Source of the DNA: Marinobacter salicampi
GTDB taxonomy: Bacteria; Pseudomonadota; Gammaproteobacteria; Pseudomonadales; Oleiphilaceae
Direction: 5' to 3'
DNA length: 64,000 nucleotides
NCBI RefSeq assembly: GCF_011074795.1
Contig: NZ_JAAMPF010000002.1
Span: forward strand, 124,001 to 188,000
The notes below the pieces were generated by a model. The model did not search any database. It had not been told where the DNA came from and saw only the letters and a list, made by a program, of their open reading frames with translations. Shown here piece after piece: positions 1 to 9,308 of the stretch. Made by a program: the position numbers and the translations under genes. Every line of letters begins with the position of its first letter. Position 1 is the stretch's first letter.

Positions 1-250
1 TTTCCAACTCTGCCGGCAGCAGACCATGAAAGCCGGATAGCCAGCGCAAAACCGCAGCCGCACAGTCATCGTCCCCGGCCAGGTAGAGCTCGGTGCGGTT
101 GCAGGTAGATAGTATTGCCGCTTCAGAGGCTCCGGAGGCCACCCTGAGTTCAGAGAAGGCTTCAGCCATGCGTTCCGGCGTAAAGGCAATACGCTCCCGC
201 AACTCCACTGGAGCGGTTCGGTGGTTGATTCCCAGAGTGAGCAAGGCCAT
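1..250 (-). CDS. hemA: Glutamyl-tRNA reductase, N-terminal part (runs off the window)
   Basis: First 83 codons of glutamyl-tRNA reductase, which reduces Glu-tRNA(Glu) to glutamate-1-semialdehyde, the first committed step of C5-pathway heme synthesis. The minus strand from the ATG at 250 reads MALLTLGINHRTAPVELRE, the family signature start. The catalytic nucleophile is Cys50, in the motif STCNRTELY. The rest of the gene lies outside the window. It is divergent from the TPR lipoprotein gene at 520, and the 269-bp space between them should hold both promoters. Synteny with Pseudomonas (hemA next to the TPR gene and lolB) supports the call. Confidence 0.95.
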   Translation of the reverse strand, partial: MALLTLGINHRTAPVELRERIAFTPERMAEAFSELRVASGASEAAILSTCNRTELYLAGDDDCAAAVLRWLSGFHGLLPAELE

Positions 251-519
251 ATGCCGTAAAAATTGCCTTTTGCCAGGGGGTTTGTGCCAGCAGGCATGCA
301 CTGCTGTATTGTCACATGATGGCGTTTACAGACGCCACAACCCATTTTACCGGGGCGCTGGGCCGGGTGCCAGCCAATCCCACGAAGGTTGCGGCAATTA
401 CCATGTTTACGGCCCGGAACCCGCATCAGATTGGGCATGGAAAGAGGCTTGTGCCATGATAGGAGCCGGCACTGATAGCAGCCTTTCGGGCGCATCGTTT
501 AACGACTTCAGGATGTAAC

Positions 520-2289
520 ATGCAAAAACTTGCCTCTTTGCTGGTCACCGGCGTGATAGGGCTCACTCTGACCGGCTGTGCCGGCCTGAACGGTGACTCA
601 GGCACCGACCAGTCTCTTCCCGATCAGGCACCTGCCGACCAGATTGTCGTTCTTGAAGAGACCGACATCCCCGAGCCTGAAACCGGCAATGCCGAGTTCG
701 AACCGGAGACTCTCTACCTGCTCCTGGCCGCGGAAATTGCGGCCCAGCGCGGCCGTTATGACATCACCCTGGTGAACTACGTGGAAGCGGCCAAACGCTC
801 GCTGGACAAAGGTGTCACCGAGCGTGCCATGCGCGTCGCCCAATCCCTGAACGCAGACAACGCCCAGCGCCAGCTTGCGACGCTCTGGCTGGACATTGAT
901 CCGGATAGCCTTGAGGCTCACCGCGTGGCCGCCATCCAGGAGGTCAAGCAGAACAACCTGGAGGCTGCCCTGGAGCATATGGAGCGCATTATGGCGCTGG
1001 GCGGCGATGCCGACTTTGACAGCCTGGCGGCCATGGCCAGCAATCTGCCTCCGAGCGACCAGCAGGAACTGCTGGAGCTTTATCGGGCCCTGGAAGAACG
1101 CCACCCGGACAACCCGGAAATCGAGTACAGCATTGCCTTGCTGCTCAAGATCACCGGCGCCTTCGAAGCGGCCCTGGAGCAGCTACAGCCTCTGCTTGAA
1201 GAAGATCCCGAGTTTCAGCCAGCGCTGGTTCTCAAAGCCGACCTGCTCTATCAGTTGGGCGAAAAAGATGAGGCCCTGACCCACTTGTTGCGCAACACTC
1301 GCCGCTATCCGGACAATCGCCAGATGGGAACCCTGTACGGCCGCATGCTGATCAGCGAAGGTGAGCTACAGGCTGCCCAGGATGAATTTGCTCGTTTGGT
1401 CAAGCGCTTCCCCGATGTGCCCGGCTTGCAGCTCTCACATGCCCTGGTCGCACTTGAGAATGGTGAAACAGAGGTCGCAAAGGAAGGTCTTTCCCGGCTA
1501 ATCGAGCAGGGTCATCATACCAGTGAGGCACATTACTACCTTGGCCGCATCGCCGACGAAGCAGGCGATGCGGAAACGGCCATTGATTACTATGAACAGG
1601 TACTGGAGGGCAGCCACTTTTTCCCCGCCCTGGCACGGGCCAGTGCGCTCAAGGCCGAGCAAGGGCGACTTGAGGAAGCCCGCAGCCAGATTCAGAGCCT
1701 GCGGATGAAAAACCCCGACAGAGCCGAAAACTTCTGGTTGCTGGAAATCAACCTGCTACTGGATACCGGCAATAACGAAGACGCCCTGGCTGTAGCCAAC
1801 CAGGCCCTGGAAGCCTATCCAGACAACGTGCGCATGCTTTACGCCCGCGCCATGCTGCTCGACAACAAGGGCGACTTCGAGGCCGCCGAACAGGACCTCC
1901 GCCGCATCATTGAATTACAGCCTGATAACGCCGTCGCACTGAACGCCCTGGGCTACATACTCACCACCCGTACCGAACGCCTTGATGAAGCCCAGGACTA
2001 TATCGAGCGTGCGCTCAGCCTGGACCCGGACAATCCGGCCATTCTCGACTCCATGGGCTGGGTGCTGTTCCAGAAGGGCCAGGTTCAGGAGGCCCTGACC
2101 TACCTTATGGAGGCTTATGAAGCTTTCCCTGACCCGGAAGTGGCCGCTCATCTGGGCGAAGCCCTGTGGGCTGATGGCCAGGAAGAGCAGGCCAGAATCG
2201 TCTGGCGCCGGGCGCTCGAGGCCTACCCGGACGACACCTTGATTATTGAAACCATTGAACGTCTCGGGGCGGAGGCGGATCTTGACTAA
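520..2289 (+). CDS. TPR-repeat outer-membrane lipoprotein
   Basis: Product of 589 residues with a lipoprotein signal: basic start MQKLAS, hydrophobic core, lipobox LTGC with Cys20. The rest is built of tetratricopeptide repeats, seen as many helix pairs ending in motifs such as YPDN and LDPDNPAIL. In the last third the units are classical TPRs (ALGYIL, AILDSMGWVLFQKG). No catalytic domain is visible, so a scaffold or adaptor role at the inner face of the outer membrane is inferred. An AGGA ribosome site ends six bases before the ATG. The stop codon overlaps the start of lolB, so the two are co-translated. The same TPR gene precedes lolB in Pseudomonas; its exact role is not established. Confidence 0.85.
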   Translation: MQKLASLLVTGVIGLTLTGCAGLNGDSGTDQSLPDQAPADQIVVLEETDIPEPETGNAEFEPETLYLLLAAEIAAQRGRYDITLVNYVEAAKRSLDKGVTERAMRVAQSLNADNAQRQLATLWLDIDPDSLEAHRVAAIQEVKQNNLEAALEHMERIMALGGDADFDSLAAMASNLPPSDQQELLELYRALEERHPDNPEIEYSIALLLKITGAFEAALEQLQPLLEEDPEFQPALVLKADLLYQLGEKDEALTHLLRNTRRYPDNRQMGTLYGRMLISEGELQAAQDEFARLVKRFPDVPGLQLSHALVALENGETEVAKEGLSRLIEQGHHTSEAHYYLGRIADEAGDAETAIDYYEQVLEGSHFFPALARASALKAEQGRLEEARSQIQSLRMKNPDRAENFWLLEINLLLDTGNNEDALAVANQALEAYPDNVRMLYARAMLLDNKGDFEAAEQDLRRIIELQPDNAVALNALGYILTTRTERLDEAQDYIERALSLDPDNPAILDSMGWVLFQKGQVQEALTYLMEAYEAFPDPEVAAHLGEALWADGQEEQARIVWRRALEAYPDDTLIIETIERLGAEADLD

Positions 2290-2920
2290 GCTCCACGTAT
2301 TCTGGGTGATGGCGTGCATGCTGCTTCTGTCAGCCTGTGCCACAACCCCGACCGAGCCGCTGCCCGAGGGCCTGACAGACCAGCCGCCGGCGGACTGGGG
2401 AGAGCGTCAGCGGCAACTGGCAGGGTTCCAGCACTGGCAGCTGCAGGGCAAGCTGGCGGTCCGTCAAGACTCAGACAGCGGCACCGCCATCATCAACCGC
2501 TGGGTCCAGGACGGCGAGCATTATGACCTGGCGCTGTCATCGGCCTTTTTGGGCATGGGCCGCACGGAACTTTCAGGGGTTCCGGGTTACCTTGAGCTGA
2601 CGCTGCCGGATGGTGAAACCTATATATCCAACGAGCCCGCCGAGCTGATTGCGGCCGCAACCGGCTGGCAGTTGCCAATTGACAGCCTTATCTGGTGGAT
2701 CCGCGGGTTGCCCGCCCCTGAGGGCGACTATCAACTGCTGTTTGATGATCAACAGATACTTACAGTCATCCGCCAGCAAGGCTGGGAGATTCGTTACGAC
2801 CGATGGCGGGATTTTGTCGAGGACCTGCAGCCGCTGCCTGCGCGCATCACCGCCTTGAAGGATGACAAGCGGGTTCGTGTAGCCGTTACTGCCTGGCAAC
2901 GTCCGGATTCGGCCCGGTAA
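2282..2920 (+). CDS. lolB: Outer-membrane lipoprotein LolB
   Basis: LolB is the outer-membrane receptor that takes lipoproteins from the periplasmic carrier LolA and inserts them into the outer membrane; it is itself a lipoprotein. I choose the TTG start at 2282, giving 212 residues: GGAGG at 2271-2275 sits six bases upstream and the product opens with a proper signal ([19 protein letters not shown], lipobox LSAC). An in-frame ATG at 2246 lies inside the TPR gene and lacks such a signal; the ATG at 2309 gives a signal that is too short. The body shows LolB-like sequence ([32 protein letters not shown]). Its stop TAA shares a base with the ispE start (TAATG). Confidence 0.92.
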   Translation: MTKLHVFWVMACMLLLSACATTPTEPLPEGLTDQPPADWGERQRQLAGFQHWQLQGKLAVRQDSDSGTAIINRWVQDGEHYDLALSSAFLGMGRTELSGVPGYLELTLPDGETYISNEPAELIAAATGWQLPIDSLIWWIRGLPAPEGDYQLLFDDQQILTVIRQQGWEIRYDRWRDFVEDLQPLPARITALKDDKRVRVAVTAWQRPDSAR

Positions 2921-3771
2921 TGTTCACACTGCCGTCCCCTGCCAAACTCAATCTGTTTCTTCACATTAACGGTCGCCGACCTGACGGCTATCACGAACTG
3001 CAAACGCTTTTCCAGTTTCTGGACTATGGCGATGACGTGGGTTTTTCACCCCGCGATGACGACCGGATCCTGCTTGACCCTGCACTTCCGGGGGTGCCTG
3101 ACCGTGACAACCTGATCCTGCTAGCTGCCCTGGCCCTGCGCAGAACCGTCGACCAACCCCTTTGCGGAGTTAACCTCAGTCTCACCAAGCGCCTCCCCAT
3201 GGGTGGCGGACTGGGTGGCGGCAGCTCCAACGCGGCCACTACCCTGCTGGGGCTGAACCGTCTTTGGCAGCTCGGCAGATCCTGTGAAGAGCTGGCAGAG
3301 CTCGGACTGCAACTGGGTGCCGACGTACCGGTTTTCGTGCGCGGCTTCGCTGCCTGGGGTGAAGGCATCGGGGAGAAACTGACTCCGGCAGAGCCCCCGG
3401 AAATCTGGTACCTTGTTCTTAAGCCTGACTGCAACATCAGCACCGGATTGATTTTTTCGGAGCAAGGGTTGACAAGAGACACCCCGAGAATCAAAATAGC
3501 GCCCGCTTTTGAGGGAGACGCATCGAGGTACCGAAACGACTGCGAGGATGTAGTTTGCAGACTGTATCCGGAGGTTAAGCGAAGCCTGGATTGGCTGGCA
3601 CAATTCGGACCTGCAAGATTAACCGGAACCGGGGCTTGCATATTTGGACGTTTCCCAACAGAATCCAAAGCCCAAAAAGTCTGGGCAAGCAGACCTTCCG
3701 GCATCACCGGGTTCGTAGCTAGAGGGGTGAACCTTTCACCTCTACACAAAAAGCTGACAGAGCTGAAATGA
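2920..3771 (+). CDS. ispE: 4-diphosphocytidyl-2-C-methyl-D-erythritol kinase
   Basis: GHMP-family kinase of 283 residues that phosphorylates CDP-methylerythritol in the non-mevalonate (MEP) isoprenoid pathway. Visible motifs: the N-terminal SPAKLNLFL with the catalytic Lys, RPDGYHEL, and the glycine-rich ATP loop [14 protein letters not shown]. The C-terminal GHMP motif [10 protein letters not shown] is also present. The start overlaps the lolB stop by one base, so translational coupling is likely. The 3' part of the gene appears to contain a promoter (3469-3497) for tRNA-Gln and prs, and tRNA-Gln begins only 19 bases after the stop. Confidence 0.96.
   Translation: MFTLPSPAKLNLFLHINGRRPDGYHELQTLFQFLDYGDDVGFSPRDDDRILLDPALPGVPDRDNLILLAALALRRTVDQPLCGVNLSLTKRLPMGGGLGGGSSNAATTLLGLNRLWQLGRSCEELAELGLQLGADVPVFVRGFAAWGEGIGEKLTPAEPPEIWYLVLKPDCNISTGLIFSEQGLTRDTPRIKIAPAFEGDASRYRNDCEDVVCRLYPEVKRSLDWLAQFGPARLTGTGACIFGRFPTESKAQKVWASRPSGITGFVARGVNLSPLHKKLTELK
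3469..3497 (+). promoter_or_regulatory. Promoter inside ispE driving tRNA-Gln (and prs)
   Basis: TTGACA at 3469-3474, a 17-base spacer, then CAAAAT at 3492-3497, followed at once by AGCGCCC. The -35 is a perfect sigma-70 match. The GC-rich GCGCC discriminator is shared with the promoters proposed here for tRNA-Met and tRNA-Leu. The predicted transcript would start near 3504, about 290 bases before tRNA-Gln. Activity is inferred from sequence only. Confidence 0.6.
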
Positions 3772-3790
3772 TGCCAAAAGAGCACGATAC

Positions 3791-3865
3791 TGGGGTGTCG
3801 CCAAGTGGTAAGGCAACGGGTTTTGATCCCGTCATGCGCAGGTTCGAATCCTGCCACCCCAGCCA
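3791..3865 (+). tRNA. tRNA-Gln(TTG)
   Basis: Complete 75-base cloverleaf. The acceptor stem TGGGGTG pairs with CACCCCA, the T-arm contains GGTTCGAATCC, and CCA is encoded at 3863-3865. The anticodon loop TTTTGAT carries TTG, reading CAA glutamine codons. It lies between ispE and prs, as in Pseudomonas. Confidence 0.97.
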
Positions 3866-3917
3866 CCTTTCTTCCGCTTCTTCTGAATCCAACACTGACA
3901 TCGAGAAGGATGACATC

Positions 3918-4862
3918 GTGTCCAAATTGATGATCTTTGCCGGTAATGCCCACCCGGACCTGGCAAAAAGTATCGCGAAGAAATTGCACATCCCAATGGG
4001 ACAGGCAACCGTCGGAAAATTCAGCGACGGCGAAACCACTGTAGAAATCAACGAAAACGTTCGCGGCCACGATGTCTTCATCATTCAGCCTACCTGTTAT
4101 CCGACCAACGATAACCTGATGGAACTGATCGTGATGGCCGACGCACTGCGCCGGGCCTCCGCTACCCGTATAACTGCGGTTATTCCCTACTACGGCTATG
4201 CACGGCAGGATCGTCGGGTTCGCTCCACCCGCGTCTCGATCAGTGCCAAGGTGGTGGCGGACATGATCACCAGCATCGGGATTGACCGGGTACTGACCGT
4301 TGACCTCCACGCCGACCAGATCCAGGGGTTCTTCGATATTCCCGTGGACAACATCTACGCCACGCCGGTTCTACTGGAAGATATCGAGAAACAGCGGTTC
4401 GAGAATTTCATTGTTGTGTCTCCGGACGTCGGCGGTGTTGTTCGCGCGCGCGCCATTGCCAAGCGCCTGGACGACGCCGACCTGGCTATCATTGACAAGC
4501 GCCGCCCCAAGGCCAACGTCTCCCAGGTCATGCACATCATTGGTGACGTCAAGGACAAGACCTGCATCCTGGTGGACGACATTGTCGATACCGCCGGCAC
4601 CCTGTGCAAGGCTGCAGATGCCTTGAAGGAGCACGGTGCATCACGGGTGATCGCCTACATTACCCACCCCGTTCTTTCGGGCCCGGCGATTGATAACATC
4701 AACGCCTCGCAACTGGATGAGCTGGTGGTCTGCGATACCATCCCGCTGGGTGACAAGGCCGCCAATTGTGATAGAATCCGCCCCCTTGGAATGGCCGAAC
4801 TGCTCGCTGAATCGATCCGTCGTGTCAGTAATGAGGAATCGATCAGCGCAATGTTCGAATAA
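3918..4862 (+). CDS. prs: Ribose-phosphate pyrophosphokinase (PRPP synthase)
   Basis: Makes PRPP from ribose-5-phosphate and ATP for purine, pyrimidine, histidine, tryptophan and NAD synthesis. I choose the GTG at 3918 (314 residues): AAGGA lies seven bases upstream, the product starts [16 protein letters not shown] as in the family, and any earlier in-frame start would run through the tRNA. Motifs seen: [10 protein letters not shown] in the catalytic flexible region, [12 protein letters not shown], and the PRPP-binding loop [15 protein letters not shown] terminator follows at 4890. Probably transcribed with tRNA-Gln from the promoter inside ispE, possibly with read-through from the lolB-ispE operon. 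Confidence 0.97.
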   Translation: MSKLMIFAGNAHPDLAKSIAKKLHIPMGQATVGKFSDGETTVEINENVRGHDVFIIQPTCYPTNDNLMELIVMADALRRASATRITAVIPYYGYARQDRRVRSTRVSISAKVVADMITSIGIDRVLTVDLHADQIQGFFDIPVDNIYATPVLLEDIEKQRFENFIVVSPDVGGVVRARAIAKRLDDADLAIIDKRRPKANVSQVMHIIGDVKDKTCILVDDIVDTAGTLCKAADALKEHGASRVIAYITHPVLSGPAIDNINASQLDELVVCDTIPLGDKAANCDRIRPLGMAELLAESIRRVSNEESISAMFE

Positions 4863-4889
4863 GCGCTATTGCACAAAGCATTCAGACCG

Positions 4890-4917
4890 GGAGCCTCGTT
4901 AGGCTCCTTGTTTGTTT
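4890..4917 (+). terminator. Rho-independent terminator after prs
   Basis: GGAGCC (4890-4895), six-base loop, GGCTCC (4902-4907), then TTGTTTGTTT. This is a classical stem and T-tract 28 bases after the prs stop. Confidence 0.85.
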
Positions 4918-5015
4918 AATACTCCGGAACTAACTGTTTTATATCCGGAAACTCCAGAACAACACCTGCTGTGTACTTGGTCGCGAGTCCTTCAGGTGTC
5001 AATGAGGTACATATC

Positions 5016-5657
5016 ATGGCCCAGGAATTTTTAATTGAAGCATTCCCTCGGGACGTACAGGGGAGAGGTGCGAGCCGCCGCCTGCGTCGCGAGGAACGGA
5101 AGATCCCGGCAATCATTTATGGTGGCAAGGGTGAAGCCGTGTCCATTTCGATCTGGCACAACGAGCTTAAGAAAGCCCTGGAAAACGAAGCTTTCTTTTC
5201 TCACATTCTGACCATCGATCTGGCCGGCAAGAAAGAAAGCGTGATCCTGAAGGATCTCCAGCGCCATCCATACAAGCCGCTGCTGACCCACGCCGACTTT
5301 CTGCGTGTGGACAAGGACCACGAGATCCACGTCAACGTGCCCCTGCACTTCATCAACGAAGCATCAGCACCTGCCATCAAGTTGCAGGGCGGCGTTTCTC
5401 TGCACCAGATGAACGAAGTGGAAGTCATCTGTCTGCCACAGAACCTGCCTGAGTTTATCGAAGTGGATATGGCCACTGTGGAAATGGATCAGGTTATCCA
5501 CCTGAGCGACCTGAAACTGCCTGAAGGTGTTCGTATCGCTGCCCTGCTTCAGGGCGAAGATCACGACCAGCCAGTGGTTTCTATCCACAAGCCACGTGGC
5601 AGCAAGGTTGATGAAGCCGAAGACGCCGAAGGCGAAGAAGGCGAAAACAAGGAGTAA
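5016..5657 (+). CDS. rplY: 50S ribosomal protein L25 / general stress protein Ctc
   Basis: Long form of L25 (213 residues), a 5S-rRNA-binding ribosomal protein with an N-terminal L25 domain (about residues 1-95) and the C-terminal TL5/CTC beta domain. I choose the ATG at 5016: GAGG is eight bases upstream and the product begins MAQEFLIEAFPRDVQGRGAS. Family sequence includes ASRRLRREERKIPAIIYGG. The tail is highly acidic (EDAEGEEGENKE). The gene lies between prs and pth as in Pseudomonas and ends 21 bases before pth, so the two are probably cotranscribed. Confidence 0.95.
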   Translation: MAQEFLIEAFPRDVQGRGASRRLRREERKIPAIIYGGKGEAVSISIWHNELKKALENEAFFSHILTIDLAGKKESVILKDLQRHPYKPLLTHADFLRVDKDHEIHVNVPLHFINEASAPAIKLQGGVSLHQMNEVEVICLPQNLPEFIEVDMATVEMDQVIHLSDLKLPEGVRIAALLQGEDHDQPVVSIHKPRGSKVDEAEDAEGEEGENKE

Positions 5658-5678
5658 CCACTCCGGAGGCGAAGGCAC

Positions 5679-6272
5679 ATGGCACAGCAAATCGTCATGG
5701 TGGTGGGGCTGGGAAATCCCGGCAGCGATTACGAAAGCACCCGCCACAACGCCGGAGCCCTGTTCGTTGAAGCTCTGGCCCGCCATGCGGGCCAGAGTCT
5801 CCGACCCGACAAGAAATACCATGGACTCTATGCCCGTATCCACTGGCAGGGCCTCGACCTTCACCTTCTGAACCCCGTCACTTTCATGAATCGCAGCGGT
5901 CTCGCCATCAAGGCCCTGGCTGATTTCTTCAAGATTGAACCTGACCAGATTCTGGTCGCCCACGACGAACTGGATCTGCCCCCGGGCACGGCCAAGCTCA
6001 AGCAGGGTGGTGGACACGGTGGTCATAACGGTTTGAGAGATACCATTGCCCATCTGGGCAGCAACAACTTCTACCGCCTGCGCTTGGGCATAGGGCATCC
6101 CGGTGACAGCCGCCAGGTGACCAACTATGTGCTGGGGCGTCTGGGCAAGCAGGAAACCGCAGACCTTGAGGACGTCATCAACCAGGCCATTCGGGTACTC
6201 CCGGATGCCGCTGAGGGGCAGATGGCACGAGCCATGAATGCCCTGCACTCATTCCGCCCGGAAAAAAACTGA
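5679..6272 (+). CDS. pth: Peptidyl-tRNA hydrolase
   Basis: Releases peptides from peptidyl-tRNA that has dropped off ribosomes, recycling tRNA in the cytoplasm. The 197-residue product shows [19 protein letters not shown] with Asn13 and catalytic His23, the [10 protein letters not shown] segment with its Asp, and the [12 protein letters not shown] loop. GGAGG with suitable spacing precedes the ATG. It follows rplY closely and precedes ychF; rplY-pth-ychF is a common gammaproteobacterial arrangement. Confidence 0.97.
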   Translation: MAQQIVMVVGLGNPGSDYESTRHNAGALFVEALARHAGQSLRPDKKYHGLYARIHWQGLDLHLLNPVTFMNRSGLAIKALADFFKIEPDQILVAHDELDLPPGTAKLKQGGGHGGHNGLRDTIAHLGSNNFYRLRLGIGHPGDSRQVTNYVLGRLGKQETADLEDVINQAIRVLPDAAEGQMARAMNALHSFRPEKN

Positions 6273-6277
6273 TCCTG

Positions 6278-6307
6278 TTCGCACCGGACCGGTCACCTCG
6301 GTATAAT
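6278..6307 (+). promoter_or_regulatory. Candidate sigma-70 promoter of ychF
   Basis: TTCGCA (6278-6283), an 18-base spacer, and a perfect TATAAT (6302-6307). Transcription would start near 6314, about 43 bases before the ychF ATG. Confidence 0.55.
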
Positions 6308-6356
6308 CCCGCTCTCGATTTCTTCATTCAGCATTCGCATCCAGCAGAGGCTTTTC

Positions 6357-7448
6357 ATGGGTTTCAACTGCGGCATCGTCGGCCTACCCAACGTCGGCAA
6401 ATCTACCCTTTTTAACGCGCTGACCAAGGCCGGCATCGGAGCTGAGAATTTTCCGTTCTGCACCATCGAGCCCAACGCCGGTGTGGTAGGCATGCCCGAC
6501 CCGCGTCTGGACCGGCTGGCAGAAATTGTGAAGCCTCAGAAGGTGGTGCCGACCACCATGGAATTTGTGGACATCGCCGGCCTGGTGGCCGGTGCCTCCA
6601 AAGGTGAAGGCCTTGGCAATCAGTTTCTGGCCAATATCCGCCAGACCGATGCCATTGCCCATGTGGTCCGGTGCTTTGATGATAGCAACGTCATCCACGT
6701 GTCCAACAAGATCGATCCGGCCTCGGACATCGAAGTGATCAATACCGAGTTGGCCCTGGCGGATATGGACACGGTCGAAAAAGCCATCAAACGGGTCCAG
6801 CGCGTCGCCAAGAGCGGCGATAAGCATGCCAAAGCACAACTGGAGGTCTTTGAAAGCCTGCTGCCGGTACTCAACGAAGGCAAGCCTGTGCGCAGCATGG
6901 ACCTGAGCATCGAAGAGCGTGCCCTGGTGCGGGAGCTGTGCCTGCTGACTATCAAGCCCACCATGTACATCGCCAATGTTGATGAGAACGGGTTCGAGAA
7001 CAACCCTTACCTTGATACCGTCAACGAAATTGCGACTGCTGAGAATGCAGTGGTGGTCCCTATCTGCAACAAGCTGGAAGCGGAAATTGCGGAACTGGAA
7101 GACGATGAAAAATCCGTGTTTCTGGAAGAGATGGGCATGGATGAGCCCGGGCTGGACCGTGTCATCCGTGGTGGGTATCGCCTGCTGGACCTGCAGACCT
7201 ATTTTACCGCCGGGGTAAAAGAAGTCCGTGCCTGGACCGTGCGCATCGGAGCGACCGCCCCCCAGGCAGCGGCAGTGATCCACACAGACTTCGAGCGGGG
7301 CTTTATCCGGGCCGAAGTGATCGGCTACGAGGACTTTGTACGGTACAACGGTGAGGCGGGTGCCAAAGACGCGGGCAAGTGGCGACTGGAAGGAAAAGAA
7401 TACATCGTCCAGGACGGCGATGTTATCCACTTCCGTTTCAACGTCTGA
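6357..7448 (+). CDS. ychF: Redox-regulated ATPase YchF (Obg family)
   Basis: Translation-associated P-loop protein of 363 residues; the YchF branch of the Obg family prefers ATP and binds ribosomes. The Walker A loop is GLPNVGKST near residue 8, followed by the switch region [10 protein letters not shown] and G3 DIAGLV. The GTP-specificity NKxD motif is replaced by NVDE in YIANVDENG, typical of YchF. The C-terminal TGS domain is seen at [15 protein letters not shown] and [20 protein letters not shown] lies six bases before the ATG. Confidence 0.97.
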   Translation: MGFNCGIVGLPNVGKSTLFNALTKAGIGAENFPFCTIEPNAGVVGMPDPRLDRLAEIVKPQKVVPTTMEFVDIAGLVAGASKGEGLGNQFLANIRQTDAIAHVVRCFDDSNVIHVSNKIDPASDIEVINTELALADMDTVEKAIKRVQRVAKSGDKHAKAQLEVFESLLPVLNEGKPVRSMDLSIEERALVRELCLLTIKPTMYIANVDENGFENNPYLDTVNEIATAENAVVVPICNKLEAEIAELEDDEKSVFLEEMGMDEPGLDRVIRGGYRLLDLQTYFTAGVKEVRAWTVRIGATAPQAAAVIHTDFERGFIRAEVIGYEDFVRYNGEAGAKDAGKWRLEGKEYIVQDGDVIHFRFNV

Positions 7449-7486
7449 TTATTTTGAGAAATTTCATCTGGCATCCGGCCAGGGCC

Positions 7487-7515
7487 TTGACACCACATCA
7501 GGAAATACTGAAAAT
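7487..7515 (+). promoter_or_regulatory. Promoter of tRNA-Met
   Basis: TTGACA (7487-7492), a 17-base spacer, GAAAAT (7510-7515), then ACGCGCC. Start predicted near 7522, about 32 bases before the tRNA. Same architecture and discriminator as the other two tRNA promoters in the window. Confidence 0.7.
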
Positions 7516-7553
7516 ACGCGCCTCGTTTGGGGCCCGTTTGCCCGGAATGATTT

Positions 7554-7630
7554 GGCAAGGTAGCTCAGTTGGTTAGAGCACAGCACTCATAATGCTGGGG
7601 TCGGCGGTTCAACTCCGCCCCTTGCTACCA
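7554..7630 (+). tRNA. tRNA-Met(CAT), elongator
   Basis: Complete 77-base tRNA with encoded CCA. D-arm AGCTCAGTTGGTTAGAGC, anticodon CAT in loop CTCATAA, T-arm GGCGGTTCAACTCCGCC. Acceptor GGCAAGG pairs with CCTTGCT, the first pair being G-T. It lacks the three G-C pairs at the base of the anticodon stem typical of initiator tRNA and resembles the Escherichia coli elongator tRNA-Met, so elongator is preferred. Confidence 0.95.
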
Positions 7631-7638
7631 GTATTACT

Positions 7639-7670
7639 AAAGCCCGGCTTGCAAGAGTCGGGCTTTTTTT
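7639..7670 (+). terminator. Terminator after tRNA-Met
   Basis: AAAGCCCG (7639-7646), a 12-base loop, CGGGCTTT and a run of T to 7670. Strong stem with T-tract right after the tRNA. Confidence 0.9.
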
Positions 7671-7829
7671 GTTTGCAGACAAAGCCAGTATGCTACTGGA
7701 ATACTTTGCTGGGCATCCAGGACTTCCCTCTGATATAACACATGCTTCCTGTTTCTAAGCTATGGCATAGTTACCCGGCTGACCCTTCAGTTAATGCGTT
7801 TTGCAAAAGACCAATAAGGAACCTCAATA

Positions 7830-9107
7830 ATGAAGCTGGAAACACTGGCTCTTCACGCGGGCTTTAGTGGCGACCCGACCACACATGCGGCTACTACGCC
7901 CATTTACCAGACCACCTCCTACACCTTCGACGACACCCAGCACGGGGCCGATCTTTTTGACCTGAAAGTCCAGGGCAACATATACACCCGGATCATGAAC
8001 CCGACCAATGCCGTGCTCGAGGAGCGGATGACCCAGCTGGAGGGTGGTATCGGCGCCCTGGCGGTAGCGTCAGGCATGGCTGCGATCACCTATGCCCTCC
8101 AGACCATCTGCCGGGTTGGCAGCAATATAGTGAGCACCGGCCAGCTCTACGGCGGCACCTATAATCTCTTTGCCCACTCTCTGCCCAACCAGGGCATCGA
8201 ATGCCGGTTTGCCGGGCATGATGATTTCGACGCGGTGGAGAAAGCCATTGATGACAATACCCGGGCGCTGTTTTGCGAATCGATCGGCAACCCGGCTGGC
8301 AACATCGTTGATATCCAGCGCTGGGCAGAGATCGCCCATCGCCACGGCATTCCGCTGATCGTCGACAATACCGTGGCCACACCTTTCCTGTGCCGGCCGT
8401 TCGAACACGGAGCAGACATCGTCGTCCACTCCCTGACCAAGTACATCGGTGGCCATGGCACTACCGTGGCAGGCATCGTGGTGGATTCAGGCAAGTTTGA
8501 CTGGGCCGCCAACCGGGAGCGATTCCCCATGCTCAATGAGCCGGACCCTTCCTACCATGGAGTCGTCTATACCGAAGCCCTGGGCGATGCTGCCTTTATC
8601 GGTCGCTGTCGGGTCGTGCCCCTGCGAAACACAGGCGCTGCGCTGTCACCGTTCAATGCATTCCTGATCATGCAAGGGCTGGAAACCCTGGGGCTTCGAA
8701 TGGAGCGCCATTGTCAGAACGCTGAAAAGGTCGCCAATTTTCTGGCCAGCCATGACAAGGTCTCCTGGGTAAACTACGCCACCCTGGCCGACAGCCCCTA
8801 CCGTGAAACCTGCGAGAAAATCTGCGGCGGCCGTGCTTCAGGCATCCTCAGCTTCGGCATTGTGGGCGGACGCGAGGCAGGGGCACGGTTTATTGACGCG
8901 CTCAAGCTGATCTACCGGCTGGTCAACATCGGCGACGCCAAGTCCCTGGCCTGCCACCCTGCCACCACCACCCATCGCCAGCTGAGCCCGGACGAGCTCA
9001 AAAGCGCGGGCGTGAGTGAGGATCTGGTCCGGCTTTCCATCGGGCTGGAACACGTCGATGATATCCTGGCCGACATCACCCAGGCATTGGATGCCGCCAC
9101 CGCCTGA
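7830..9107 (+). CDS. metY: O-acetylhomoserine sulfhydrylase / aminocarboxypropyltransferase
   Basis: PLP enzyme of the Cys/Met-metabolism family (425 residues) that joins O-acetylhomoserine with sulfide (direct sulfhydrylation) to make homocysteine for methionine synthesis. The start LETLALHAG, then TTPIYQTTSYTF, YTRIMNPTN, and the PLP lysine Lys204 in HSLTKYIGGHG are all present. Length above 420 and the insert FPMLNEPDPSYHGV fit MetY rather than the shorter MetB, MetC or MetZ. The 160 bases upstream hold its presumed promoter; I see no clear MetR or MetJ box there. A strong hairpin follows the gene. Confidence 0.9.
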   Translation: MKLETLALHAGFSGDPTTHAATTPIYQTTSYTFDDTQHGADLFDLKVQGNIYTRIMNPTNAVLEERMTQLEGGIGALAVASGMAAITYALQTICRVGSNIVSTGQLYGGTYNLFAHSLPNQGIECRFAGHDDFDAVEKAIDDNTRALFCESIGNPAGNIVDIQRWAEIAHRHGIPLIVDNTVATPFLCRPFEHGADIVVHSLTKYIGGHGTTVAGIVVDSGKFDWAANRERFPMLNEPDPSYHGVVYTEALGDAAFIGRCRVVPLRNTGAALSPFNAFLIMQGLETLGLRMERHCQNAEKVANFLASHDKVSWVNYATLADSPYRETCEKICGGRASGILSFGIVGGREAGARFIDALKLIYRLVNIGDAKSLACHPATTTHRQLSPDELKSAGVSEDLVRLSIGLEHVDDILADITQALDAATA

Positions 9108-9112
9108 CTCGC

Positions 9113-9152
9113 GGCCCTCCCCGATCGGGTATATTCCCGGCCGGGGAGGGCC
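9113..9152 (+). terminator. Strong hairpin after metY
   Basis: GGCCCTCCCC (9113-9122) and GGGGAGGGCC (9143-9152) form a perfect ten-base stem, with an extra CGGG/CCCG pairing inside the loop. No T-run follows, so it may be a terminator of weaker type or only a 3' stabilising structure. Confidence 0.55.
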
Positions 9153-9308
9153 GGTTGATTGCAGCCCGGTTGACTTCCGGGCGCGCGCCTGACTAGCCAA
9201 ATGTCTGGTGAGTTCCGCACCCGTGTTTCCCCGTATGTGGCTTGTATCGCATGCCCCTGGGCATTACCCTTGAAGACTATCCAATTTCTCCGAAAGAGTC
9301 CGGTTGTC

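Noticed and set aside
93..518. Open frame of 141 codons on the plus strand over the start of hemA
   Set aside because: The minus strand codes for a clear hemA N-terminus here; the plus-strand product has no family resemblance and runs across the intergenic region.
3768..3917. N-terminal extension of prs
   Set aside because: It would translate through tRNA-Gln and lacks family sequence; the GTG at 3918 has a ribosome site and the proper N-terminus.
3024..4310. Open frame of 428 codons antisense to ispE, tRNA-Gln and prs
   Set aside because: It reads through the tRNA and three well-supported features; composition is that of an antisense shadow.
6384..7430. Long antisense frame over ychF
   Set aside because: Complementary to a highly conserved gene; no ribosome site or motif.
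9201..9308. N-terminal extension of lipA
   Set aside because: The extra residues do not resemble LipA and there is no better ribosome site; ATG 9309 gives the family length.
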